Shown here: one piece after another, positions 41,644 to 50,275 of the stretch
Position numbering within the stretch: position 1 is the stretch's first letter
Layout of the letters: the number at the start of each line of letters is the position of its first letter
From: UBA1660 sp964462035
GTDB lineage: Bacteria > Myxococcota_A > Polyangia > Polyangiales > Houyiibacteriaceae
Reading direction: 5' to 3'
Assembly (NCBI GenBank): GCA_964462035.1
Contig: CAYXAP010000020.1
Span: forward strand, 61,233 to 125,232
Length of the DNA stretch: 64,000 nucleotides
The notes under the pieces: model-generated
What the model was told of the DNA's origin: nothing
The model's database searches: none
Seen by the model: only the letters and a program-made list of their open reading frames with translations
Translations under genes and position numbers: made by a program

Positions 41644-43527
41644 CTAGGGCGCCGCTGCGCCCTGCATTTGCTGGAGCTGCTGCAGGAGCTGGTCGAGCGC
41701 ATCCTGCGTTCGGGCGTCGCCGGCGGGGCTCCCCGCGCCGCCGAGGCCTGCTCCCTGGAGCATCTGCATCGCGCCTTCGATCGGCGAGCCGGCGCCCTCG
41801 AACCACATGCCCGCGATCGAGCCCATGTCGGCGTCGCCGAGGTCGGCGTCGCCGTGGGTCTCCTCGAGCCAGTGCCGCTCGAGCCGACGAACGGACTGTC
41901 GATGGCGACCGCGCGCGAGCCGGTCGAAGAGCGCGCGCGGCTCGGCGACGCCGAAGCGGTTCGCCTGGACGTAGGCTCGAACGCCCTCGAAGAAGGCGCG
42001 GTCGCCCATCGCCTCCCGGATCGCGGGGTAGACGTAGGGCCCCTTGCCGTAGACCAGGCCGGCATACGCCATCGAGTCGCCGAACGCCGCGACCGGCCGA
42101 TCGACAGCGCCATCGGCGATGCCTCGCAGTCGCATGAAGTGGTAGTTCGCGGCGACCTGGCGGGTGGCCTCGCGTTCCGCACGCTCCGCGCCGTAGCGGT
42201 CCTCGACGTAGACCATCGCGCTGAACTGCGCGAGCGACTCGTCGACGAAGGGGTGTGCGCGCGCGTCGGAGCCGACCAGCCCGTGCCACCACTGGTGCGC
42301 CACCTCGTGGGCGACGACGAAGTCGAGCATCGCGGCCTGCATGCCGCTGATGGGGCTCTGCACACCGCCCTGCTGGGTCGGGGTCTGACCGAGCAAGCCC
42401 TGGAGCATCGAGAGCGGGTTGGCCGCGCTGCCGTAGAACATCTGCGCGACCGTCACCAGGCCGCTGAACTCGACGCCACCGGCGCCACCGACCAGCGGGG
42501 CCTCGACCACCTCGAGATCGGTGTAGGGATAGGGACCGAAGCGACGGTGGAAGCTGTTCAGCGCGACCTTCGCCGTCTCGAGCGCCGCCTCGCCAGCGGC
42601 CCGGTCGCTGGGCAAGAAGTACGAGCGGACCTGCACGCCCTGGACCTCGGCGGTCGCGACCTCGAACACGCGAGAGACCACGATGGCGAAGTTGCGCGTG
42701 AGTCCGGCCACCGCGGTCAGCTCGGTGTGACCCGGCTGACCGTTCTGCCCGAGCACCGTTTGCTCGTGGGTGACCTCGCCCGTCACGGCGATGCGCGCGC
42801 CTTGTGGCGCGATCACCTTCGAGCGGAAGTGGACGATGCCGTCGCTGCCGAGGTCACCGAGCGTCGAGTCGTCACCGCGTACCCAAGCGCCGTCCCGTCG
42901 CGGCGCCACGACCGCGTAGAAGTTCCCGAGGCTCGCGATACCGCTCCCGTGGGCCAGCAGCCCGTAGTCGCCGTGCTCCGCGCCGGGCTCGCCCAGCCGG
43001 GTGAGCCCCTCCATCGCCTGGCCCATGAGACTCGCCCGCTCGGGGGCGATCTCCTTCAGGTCCCCGGCGAGCTCGAGGTGGACGCGCAGACGCCCGTTCG
43101 CGGGAACCGGCGCCTCCGGTCGCAGCTCGATGGTCGACCGTCCGTCGAAGGCGACCTGACAGCTCGTGGCGACGCAGGAGCTGCCCGTGAGCCGGACCTG
43201 CGGAGCGTCACCGACGGCGTTGCCGTAGATCCGGAGCACCACTGTCGACAGCGCCTCGCCCGTGGTGTTGGTGAAGTAGAGCTCCTCGGTCGCGGTGAAC
43301 GAGCTCAGGTCGTCCGCGAGGCGCACCTCGAGGTCGTGGAGCGTGAGCTGGTCGAGGCGCAGCGGGGCGACGTGGCGAGCGGCCTGGCGACGGTCCTCCG
43401 AGCGCAGGTTCCCGAGCAGCGGCTCGGCGTCGAACCAAGCCGGGCCCTCGGCCTGAGCGGCTGCGTCGTCGTCGCCGCACCCGGCGGCGAGGACGGCGAC
43501 CAACGGTAGGATCGTCCAGCGGCGCAT
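41644..43527 (-). CDS. M1-family-like metallopeptidase lipoprotein
   Basis: A 627-residue lipoprotein (lipobox LAAGC) from ATG 43527. A beta-rich N-terminal domain precedes a gluzincin catalytic domain with HEVAHQWWHG (HExxH) and, 18 residues on, the zinc ligand Glu in DESLAQF, as in M1 aminopeptidases. Where M1 enzymes carry GAMEN there is GGVEFSG, as seen in divergent members. The C-terminus is Gln-rich (QLLQQLQQMQG). It is likely a periplasmic or surface peptidase; exact specificity is unknown. Confidence 0.87.
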   Translation of the reverse strand: MRRWTILPLVAVLAAGCGDDDAAAQAEGPAWFDAEPLLGNLRSEDRRQAARHVAPLRLDQLTLHDLEVRLADDLSSFTATEELYFTNTTGEALSTVVLRIYGNAVGDAPQVRLTGSSCVATSCQVAFDGRSTIELRPEAPVPANGRLRVHLELAGDLKEIAPERASLMGQAMEGLTRLGEPGAEHGDYGLLAHGSGIASLGNFYAVVAPRRDGAWVRGDDSTLGDLGSDGIVHFRSKVIAPQGARIAVTGEVTHEQTVLGQNGQPGHTELTAVAGLTRNFAIVVSRVFEVATAEVQGVQVRSYFLPSDRAAGEAALETAKVALNSFHRRFGPYPYTDLEVVEAPLVGGAGGVEFSGLVTVAQMFYGSAANPLSMLQGLLGQTPTQQGGVQSPISGMQAAMLDFVVAHEVAHQWWHGLVGSDARAHPFVDESLAQFSAMVYVEDRYGAERAEREATRQVAANYHFMRLRGIADGAVDRPVAAFGDSMAYAGLVYGKGPYVYPAIREAMGDRAFFEGVRAYVQANRFGVAEPRALFDRLARGRHRQSVRRLERHWLEETHGDADLGDADMGSIAGMWFEGAGSPIEGAMQMLQGAGLGGAGSPAGDARTQDALDQLLQQLQQMQGAAAP

Positions 43528-43533
43528 GGGCCG

Positions 43534-43539
43534 AGGCTA
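43534..43539 (-). promoter_or_regulatory. Putative -10 element (TAGCCT) of the M1-like gene
   Basis: TAGCCT ends six bases before the ATG at 43527 on the reverse strand. The same hexamer precedes pruA at seven bases. Confidence 0.45.
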
Positions 43540-43560
43540 GCAGGATGGCGAGGAGCGCGC

Positions 43561-44676
43561 TCAGGCCCGGCCGGCCGGCGGGGGAGGCATCCGCGCCGGA
43601 GGCTGGGTCGAGTGGCGGCGGTCGGTCTGGCGCGCCAGGTCGTCGATGTTCGCCATCGCCGGCGTCCGCGTGCCGGCCGCGAGCTCGTGCACGAACTGGG
43701 TCGCGACCCGGTTCACCGGAGTGTCGAAGCCGTGGATCTCGGCGCGGGTGACGATCTCGCCGTTGATGAAGTCGACCGGCGGGGTCCGGCCGCGCTCGAG
43801 GGCCGCGAGCATGGACGAGCGGAGCCTCCGGTAGCGGGCGCCGACCGCGAGCAGGAGGGTGTGCTTTGCGACCAGGCCGACGCTGCCGCGATGCCGTCGC
43901 TCGTCGTGGGTCAGCGCGATCCAGTCGAGGTCGAGGGTCCCGGACACCTTCTCCAGCGCCACACTCTCCGCGGACGCGACGGCGACGGCCTCCGTCATGA
44001 TCTCGAGGGCCAGGCGGCGGGCGAGCTTCAGCCGGAGCACCCGGCCGAGCCGCTCGCCAGCGAGCGTGCCGAGCGTCGAGATCGCGCAGTTGATCGCCAG
44101 CTTGCTCCAGCGGGCCCCCGCGAAGTTTGCGGCCTGCTCGGCCTCGCCCACTGGCGCCAGCAGCTCCGCGAGGCGCTCGAGCCTCGGGTCGTCCGCGCCA
44201 TCCATTCGGCCGAGGGTGAAGCCCCCCTCGCTGGTCCGCGCGAAGAGCCCGGGCTCGGGCATGCTGGCGCCGAAGCCGACGATCGCGCCGAGCACCGAGT
44301 CCGCGCCCGGGAGCCCTCGCTCGGCCAACGCCTTGGCGACCCGATCCTCGCAGAGGCCGTTCTGCATCACCACGAACGCCCCGCCCTCCGCGAGCGTCGG
44401 CGCGGAAGCGACGGCGGCCTCCACGGCCGAGTCCGGCGGGGTCGCGAGGAGGATCCAGTCGAAGGCCCCTTCGAGCTCGTCCGGGGTGGTCACGATCGGG
44501 GCCCGGGCTACGTCGTCGATGTCGCGAAAACGACGGCGATAGCCCTCGGCGGCGACTGCTTCGGCGATGGTGGTGTTCGAGCTGAGGCCGACGACGTCGG
44601 CACCGCTCTCGGCCAAGCCCCCGGCCACCGTGCCTCCGATGGCACCCGTTCCGACGACCAATACCCTCGATGCCAT
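43561..44676 (-). CDS. 2-dehydropantoate 2-reductase-like (PanE/ApbA family) oxidoreductase
   Basis: A 371-residue protein from ATG 44676. The N-terminal Rossmann fold has GTGAIGGTVAG for NADPH. The C-terminal helical domain has RWSKLAINCAISTLGTL, matching the family's catalytic Lys/Asn region. PanE makes pantoate for coenzyme A, but several paralogs in the family act on other 2-oxo acids. No other pantothenate gene is nearby, so the family is secure and the substrate is not. A TACTCC hexamer lies six bases before the start. Confidence 0.8.
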   Translation of the reverse strand: MASRVLVVGTGAIGGTVAGGLAESGADVVGLSSNTTIAEAVAAEGYRRRFRDIDDVARAPIVTTPDELEGAFDWILLATPPDSAVEAAVASAPTLAEGGAFVVMQNGLCEDRVAKALAERGLPGADSVLGAIVGFGASMPEPGLFARTSEGGFTLGRMDGADDPRLERLAELLAPVGEAEQAANFAGARWSKLAINCAISTLGTLAGERLGRVLRLKLARRLALEIMTEAVAVASAESVALEKVSGTLDLDWIALTHDERRHRGSVGLVAKHTLLLAVGARYRRLRSSMLAALERGRTPPVDFINGEIVTRAEIHGFDTPVNRVATQFVHELAAGTRTPAMANIDDLARQTDRRHSTQPPARMPPPPAGRA

Positions 44677-44764
44677 GAGCACGGAGTAAGCGTTCGGCGT
44701 CCGAAAGACAAACGCCAACTCGCCTCCAGCCCCCGTCGAAGAGGAAATCTCCAGGAAACACGGT

Positions 44765-44770
44765 TAGGCT
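44765..44770 (+). promoter_or_regulatory. Putative -10 element (TAGGCT) upstream of the membrane Ser/Thr kinase
   Basis: TAGGCT ends six bases before a GTG at 44777 that opens a frame of 18 codons ending at 44833, out of frame with the kinase. If the six-G run at 44819-44824 were really seven, the two frames would join. Confidence 0.4.
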
Positions 44771-44796
44771 GAGTTCGTGCCGGGAAACGAACGTCG

Positions 44797-46650
44797 TTGG
44801 GCGAGCGCCGTCTGCCACGGGGGGACGCGCTGACCGCGGCCGACCGGACGTCGTCCGTCCCGCCGGAGATCGACCCCGACGAGGACGCGCCGACCATGGC
44901 CGCGCGACCCAGCGCGCGCTCCATACCCGCACCTGCGCCGCCCGTTCGAAAGGCCCAGCCCGCCCCCGAACCCGACGACGACTCCCTCGACCAGCTGCCC
45001 CACGACGAGCCCAGCACCGGGAGCGAGCCCACGTCGATGCCGACCGCCAGCCGGGTGACCCTGGGCGGCACGCGCTCCGGCACGGGTACCAGCGTCGTCC
45101 ACACGTCGCGGGAGTTCCTGAAGCAAGACGAGGCCAGCCGGACCCACACCTTCTCCACGGCCATGCTCTTCGTCGTGGTGGCCGGCGGCATCTGCGTCGG
45201 CGTGCTGCCTACCCACCCGGTCGCCCGACAGATCGCCAGCGTCGCGATGGTCTTCCTCGGGGCCGGGTTCTTCGCGCTCTGGTGGCACACGCGCGACGTC
45301 ACGAAGTTCGAACCGCGCTTCGTCGGCATCGTCGCCCAGTTCCTCGCGACCAGCTCGGTCGCCATGGCGTACTACTTCGGTGTCTTCTCGCCCTTCCCGT
45401 GCGTCGTCGCGCTCGCGCTCCTGGTCTACGCGCTGAGCGCCCCGGCAGTCTTCGTGGTGCCGTGCACGATCCTCGCGTCCGGTGGACACCTCCTCCTCAC
45501 GATCGCGATCGTCGCCGGTTGGATCCCCGATCTCGGCCTCGTCACCGCCGACGACGCCCCCTTCTCCGTGAAGCTCGTCGGTCAGGGCTCGGTCCAGCTC
45601 GTCTACTGGACCGCGTTCTTCGTCGGCCGCGCGTCGAACGACCGAACTCGGCAGCGGGTCCGCGACATGGAGGCCGCCGTGCGTCAGGTCGCGGCTCGGG
45701 AAGCCCTGCTTCGAGAAGCGCGACAGGAACTGGAGCGCGCCGCGGGGATCGGCGAGGCCGGTCGCTTCACCGAGCAGCGGCTCGGCCCGTGGGTGCTCGG
45801 GCCCATTCTCGGTCGCGGAGGCATGGGCGAGATCTACGAGGCCCGTCACGCCGACACCGACCGACCGGCGGCGGTGAAGCTGCTCCTCCGCGGTGCCTAC
45901 TCGGACGCCGACCCCTTCGAGCGCTTCGCGCGAGAGGCGAAGATCGCGGCGTCACTCCGCTCACCGCACGTGGTCGATATCCTGGACATCGGTGGGGTGG
46001 AGGCGCCGCTCCCCTACATCGCGATGGAACACCTCCGCGGCGAGGACCTCTCGTCGATGCTCCGCTCGCGGCGCCGGTTGCGACCGCCCGAGCTCGAGCG
46101 GCTGGCGCGGGAGGTCGCGCTCGCGCTCGAAGAAGCGGCCGGCGCGAACATCGTCCACCGCGACCTGAAACCATCGAACGTCTTCTATACGACCGATGGT
46201 CACTGGAAGGTGTTGGACTTCGGCGTCTCGAAGCTCATCGGCGAGACGGGCACGCTGACCGCGGGCAACGTCGTCGGCACGCCCGCGTACATGGCCCCGG
46301 AGCAGGCGCGCGGCGACGAGGTCGACGGGCGCGCCGACGTGTACTCGCTCGCCGTGATCCTCTACCGCGCCATGACCGGGCGGCCTGCGTTCACCGGCTC
46401 GGACTTCGCGAAGATGCTCCGCGCCGTGGAGACCCAGCTCCCTCCCGCGCCCTCCACGCTCAGCCGGCGAATCCCCGAGCCCGTCGACCACGTACTTCGG
46501 ATCGCGATGGCGAAGGAGCCGGAGGATCGCTTCGACGGGGCGACCGAGCTGGCGAGCGCCCTGGCCAAGGCATTCGCCGGACAGGTGGACGAAGCACTGG
46601 CCGAGCGGGCCGCGAAGCTCTGCGAGCGCATCGACTGGGCGCCGCGCTAG
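44797..46650 (+). CDS. Membrane-bound Ser/Thr protein kinase (N-terminal membrane domain)
   Basis: A 617-residue protein if TTG 44797 is used; ATG 44896 is the first ATG. A Pro-rich acidic N-terminus is followed by about five to six membrane helices (about 120-270), a coiled-coil linker and a C-terminal kinase. The kinase has LGRGGMGEIYEARH (glycine loop), AAVKLL (Lys), NIVHRDLKPSN (catalytic loop), VLDFGVS and GTPAYMAPEQ, so it should be active. Most bacterial PknB-type kinases have the membrane part after the kinase, so this order is less usual. The helices probably sense something or hold it at the membrane. Confidence 0.88.
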   Translation: MGERRLPRGDALTAADRTSSVPPEIDPDEDAPTMAARPSARSIPAPAPPVRKAQPAPEPDDDSLDQLPHDEPSTGSEPTSMPTASRVTLGGTRSGTGTSVVHTSREFLKQDEASRTHTFSTAMLFVVVAGGICVGVLPTHPVARQIASVAMVFLGAGFFALWWHTRDVTKFEPRFVGIVAQFLATSSVAMAYYFGVFSPFPCVVALALLVYALSAPAVFVVPCTILASGGHLLLTIAIVAGWIPDLGLVTADDAPFSVKLVGQGSVQLVYWTAFFVGRASNDRTRQRVRDMEAAVRQVAAREALLREARQELERAAGIGEAGRFTEQRLGPWVLGPILGRGGMGEIYEARHADTDRPAAVKLLLRGAYSDADPFERFAREAKIAASLRSPHVVDILDIGGVEAPLPYIAMEHLRGEDLSSMLRSRRRLRPPELERLAREVALALEEAAGANIVHRDLKPSNVFYTTDGHWKVLDFGVSKLIGETGTLTAGNVVGTPAYMAPEQARGDEVDGRADVYSLAVILYRAMTGRPAFTGSDFAKMLRAVETQLPPAPSTLSRRIPEPVDHVLRIAMAKEPEDRFDGATELASALAKAFAGQVDEALAERAAKLCERIDWAPR

Positions 46651-46666
46651 GTCAGCCTCGTAGCGC
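46644..46666. repeat. Inverted repeat bridging two convergent kinase genes
   Basis: GCGCTA and TAGCGC frame an 11-base loop and cover the stop codon of the rightward kinase and the first stop base of the leftward one. Could act as a shared weak terminator; no T-run. Confidence 0.3.
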
Positions 46667-49600
46667 TAGGCGCGAATCGGCCAATCGAGGGTCGAGAGGC
46701 CGGGTCGGAGTCGCCCGAGCGCGGCGCGGATGGAGCTCATCGTCTCGCGGTCGTTCGGATTCCGTCGAATCGAGCGCCGGATGAGCTCGGCGAGGCCCTG
46801 CGTCCGTGGGTCGGTCGTCAGCCGACCGACCTTCTCCGGCCACCCATCGTGCTGCAGGTGAGAGTGGAGCGTGGCCATGTCGTTGCTCTCTTCGAAGAGC
46901 GTGCGCCCCGTGAGCAGCTCGTAGGCGAGGCAACCGAAGGCGTAGACGTCGGCCGGCTCGGCGCGGGCCTTCCCCGACTCGTCGTGGCCCCACACCTCCG
47001 GCGCGCCGTAGCTGGCAGTACCGCAGCCTGGGCGCAGGTGCCGGCCCGCGAGCCCGAAGTCCACCAGGACGGGTTCGTCCGGGAGCTTCGGCCCGAGGAT
47101 GCCGTCCGGATCGCGGACGATGACGTTCGACGGCTTGAGGTCGAGGTGGGCGACCCCGACCTTGTGCATGGCCTCGAGCCCTGCGGCCACCCCATCGAGG
47201 AGCTCGAGAGCCCGCGGCATGTCGAGGGCCGCACCGTCGAGGTAGCGCTCCAGGCTCGGTCCATCGACCAGCTCCATCACGAGGATCGGCTTCGGCCGCG
47301 CGCCCGCATCGAAGGTGACGAAGCGCGCGATGTTGGTGTGGCGCGGCAGCGAGAGGAGCGCCCCGGCCTCGTCCCGAAAGAGGCGCATGAACTCGTCTTC
47401 CGAGAGGGTGCGCGCGGCGGCGCCGCTGTACTCCGGGACCTTGAGCGCGAAGGACTCAGCCGTCGGATCGTGACGGGCATCGACGCGCCGAGCCACGAAG
47501 ACGGAGCCCACCGCGCCATTGCCGATCGCCCGCGTGACGTAGAAGCCACCGAGCACCCGACTCGGCGGCATCCACGCTGGCAGCGGCGCCTCCTTCGGGG
47601 CCGTGGGCAGGAAGCTCGTCCGGGGCGACTCCTCGCCTTCGAGCGGAAGGCCGGCCAGGTTCGCCAGCGAGAGGGACGCCACCTGGGCGAAGCCGGCAGG
47701 CAGCTCTTCCTCGAAGGACTGGGCGGCGGAGCGGATGGCCTCGGAGAGATCGCGCTCCTCGCCGACGCGCAACGCGCGTTCGAGGTAGAGATCGATCATC
47801 CGCACGGCCGGGCCACAGCTCGGCTTCTCGAAGGGCACGGCCTCGCCGAGGCGACGGCGCGCCCCCATGACGAGTGTGGCGATGGTCTGCACGGCCGCCT
47901 CGAGGGCCGCGAGCGGCGTATCCCCCCGGCTGAGCTCGGCGAGCCCATGGAGCGAGCTCGCGCCTGCCACCGGCTCGAGCGACGAGGCCAGGTCCAGCAG
48001 ACCGTGCCGCAAGGCTTCGACCCGCGGCGAGCTCGCGACCGGGAGATCGTGGGCGAGCTGAGCGAGCGCGTCGAGGGCGGCGCGCACCGTGCGGCCCGAA
48101 GGGCGCTTCTCTTCGAGGGTCTTCTGCAGCTTCGCGAAGGCGAGGAGGGCGTTCTCGAGGTCCGGCATCATGGCCGCCTCGCTCATCGTGTAGAGGTCGC
48201 CGGGGTCGTTCGAGGCCCGGCCGGCGGCGAGGACGATGTCCGAGACCTCGGCGACCTCTTCGCGGACCAGCGCATCACACGCGCGGGCGGCGGCCGCGAG
48301 CGTGGCCCGCCGCAGTCGCGACGGCGCGTCCTGCGCCACGCGACGAAGCAGCGTCTGCGCGGTCAGGACTCGTCGTTGGTCGCGCAGCGCGACCCGGTCA
48401 TCGACGCGCCGGCCGTCGGCGTCCACGAGATGGAGGAGCGCTCGAGTTTGCCGAAGCCGGTGAGTGAAGTGGGCGTCGACCGCCTTCGCGTCCTCGATCG
48501 GGCGCCCCTCGTGGATCACCAGCCAGTTCGTCATGCGCTGGAAGAGATCCCCGAGCGGTCGCAGCTCTGCGCCCGGCTCCTCGCCGCGCGAACCCAGCGC
48601 GAGGAGGTTGGCCATCGTGTCGGACTCGAGCAGCGCGACGTCCAGCTCGCGCAGAGCGCGGAAGCTGGTCATCCGCTCCATCGAGTCGGTGTCGCCCGTA
48701 CACTGCTCGAGCAGCGCGACCTTCTTCTCGGCCGCCTCGAGCACCGCCTGCGCCTCCGCGCTGGCAGCCATGGCACCGCCCTCGACGAAGGCGTCGAGCG
48801 CGGCGTCGACTTGCTGCCTCAGGCTCGGCGTATCGGTCGAGGGAAAGAGCTCCTGGGTGACCGCGAGCGCGAGCGCTGCGTCACCGTGGTCGCTCGGGCG
48901 GTCGTTGGAGAGCATGTCCTTCAGCTGCGCGGCGGCCGTTCGCGCCGCCCACTCGCCGAAGCCCTCGCCGAGTCGCTCGCGGCGAAGCTCGACCAACGCC
49001 TCGGCCGCCGAGAGCCCGCCCACGCGGATGAGCTGCTCGAGAAGCTCCTCCACGGCCTGAGGCTCGGCCTCCGCGGCGCGGGGCATGCCCTGAATCATCG
49101 AGGCGGGGATGCCCTTGTCGCGCTTCGCGATCTCGGAGCCCAACAGCTCACGACAGCTCTCGAGCGCATACTCGCCCTGGGCTGCGATGCTGGCCGCGAG
49201 CGACGCCGCCGCGCGGCGCCATTCGGTGACGCCGAGCCCTGGGCTGAGGTGCCGCTCGATCTCCTCCTCGAACTCCGGTCGGGCGTAGGAGAGCAGCCCG
49301 CGTGCCGCCGCCACGTGACGCCAGACCAGCGACTCGCGATCGGCCAGGAGCTTCTCCCAGGCGTCGCGCACGTTGGGGATGTCGAAGACGCGGGTCGCCC
49401 CGTCGTCGCCCTCGGCCGCACGATGCGCGGCCTCGCGCGCGGCGCGCTCGAGCAAGCGCGCAGCGAGTCGTCGAGCCGGCAGCGAACCGGTCGCCGGGAT
49501 GGTCAGCCACTCACGGCTCAGCTCGCGCCGGGAGATCAGCGCGAGCGCGAGGCCGTCGGCGCGAGCCCCGGCTCCGATCGGCAGGTCGAGCGCGAGCGCC

Positions 49601-50013
49601 ACGCGTGCGCGCATCGCCGCGCCACCCAGTGCGCGACGCGATCCCTCCGCGAGCTGCGTCGCCACCGCCACGAAGGTTGCCGCGTCGCCCACCTGGAGCC
49701 GGCGGAGGACCTTCCGCCCGAGGTCGCGCTTCAGGTCGCCCGGTGGGAGCGCCGACGCGAGCTCATAGATGGCCGCGGCCGAGGCGGGACCGGAGAGCCA
49801 ATCCGTGTCGTCGAGCCAACCGGCGTCCTGAGCGAGGATGATCGAGCGCTCGAGCTCGTCGGGGTCGAGCCCCTCGAGCGGGAGCGCGCGCCGGTGGTCC
49901 GCGACCAGCGCGGCGAGGGTCGCGAAGGCCTGTCGAAACTCCGAGTTTCTCTCATCGGGATCGGGGATCCGATGGAGCTGAACGAACCCATCGAGGTAAT
50001 CGCGAACGGCCAC
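46666..50013 (-). CDS. Large protein with helical N-terminal region and C-terminal Ser/Thr kinase domain
   Basis: A 1115-residue protein placed at GTG 50013, since sequence upstream is not protein-like. Residues 1 to about 800 are almost wholly helical and Ala/Leu/Arg/Glu-rich, resembling HEAT/TPR-like scaffolds, with no recognised family. The kinase domain (about 820-1105) has IGNGAVGSVFVARR, FALKV (Lys858), HLDLKPSN (956-963), VDFGLAG and an APEVW motif. The catalytic loop is HLD, not HRD, so it is probably not switched by activation-loop phosphorylation. The catalytic Asp and DFG remain. It diverges from the 1080-residue kinase across 262 bases. Confidence 0.85.
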   Translation of the reverse strand: MAVRDYLDGFVQLHRIPDPDERNSEFRQAFATLAALVADHRRALPLEGLDPDELERSIILAQDAGWLDDTDWLSGPASAAAIYELASALPPGDLKRDLGRKVLRRLQVGDAATFVAVATQLAEGSRRALGGAAMRARVALALDLPIGAGARADGLALALISRRELSREWLTIPATGSLPARRLAARLLERAAREAAHRAAEGDDGATRVFDIPNVRDAWEKLLADRESLVWRHVAAARGLLSYARPEFEEEIERHLSPGLGVTEWRRAAASLAASIAAQGEYALESCRELLGSEIAKRDKGIPASMIQGMPRAAEAEPQAVEELLEQLIRVGGLSAAEALVELRRERLGEGFGEWAARTAAAQLKDMLSNDRPSDHGDAALALAVTQELFPSTDTPSLRQQVDAALDAFVEGGAMAASAEAQAVLEAAEKKVALLEQCTGDTDSMERMTSFRALRELDVALLESDTMANLLALGSRGEEPGAELRPLGDLFQRMTNWLVIHEGRPIEDAKAVDAHFTHRLRQTRALLHLVDADGRRVDDRVALRDQRRVLTAQTLLRRVAQDAPSRLRRATLAAAARACDALVREEVAEVSDIVLAAGRASNDPGDLYTMSEAAMMPDLENALLAFAKLQKTLEEKRPSGRTVRAALDALAQLAHDLPVASSPRVEALRHGLLDLASSLEPVAGASSLHGLAELSRGDTPLAALEAAVQTIATLVMGARRRLGEAVPFEKPSCGPAVRMIDLYLERALRVGEERDLSEAIRSAAQSFEEELPAGFAQVASLSLANLAGLPLEGEESPRTSFLPTAPKEAPLPAWMPPSRVLGGFYVTRAIGNGAVGSVFVARRVDARHDPTAESFALKVPEYSGAAARTLSEDEFMRLFRDEAGALLSLPRHTNIARFVTFDAGARPKPILVMELVDGPSLERYLDGAALDMPRALELLDGVAAGLEAMHKVGVAHLDLKPSNVIVRDPDGILGPKLPDEPVLVDFGLAGRHLRPGCGTASYGAPEVWGHDESGKARAEPADVYAFGCLAYELLTGRTLFEESNDMATLHSHLQHDGWPEKVGRLTTDPRTQGLAELIRRSIRRNPNDRETMSSIRAALGRLRPGLSTLDWPIRA

Positions 50014-50022
50014 GGGTGGGCC

Positions 50023-50028
50023 AGCATA
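50023..50028 (-). promoter_or_regulatory. Putative -10 element (TATGCT) of the 1115-residue kinase gene
   Basis: TATGCT ends nine bases before the GTG at 50013. The 262-base gap to the divergent kinase gene otherwise shows no clear motif. Confidence 0.35.
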
Positions 50029-50275
50029 CGGGGTTGGAGGCCACAGGGGAAAGGCGACGAAATCGGCCGGTCGAAGTTCCCGATCGGAGGTTGGTCGATC
50101 CGCGTGCTGGGAGGGTTGGATATGGGGTCCGCGCGCCGAGGAAATAGCGAGGTGTATCGAAGGCGATGGGACGGCCGGCAGGGCAGCGTGATGCACCACC
50201 ACCGATCGGGGAGACGCACACCGTGAGGGGGTAGAGCTTGTGTCCTCGGGTGTGCTCCCGTAATCAGGTGATGAC

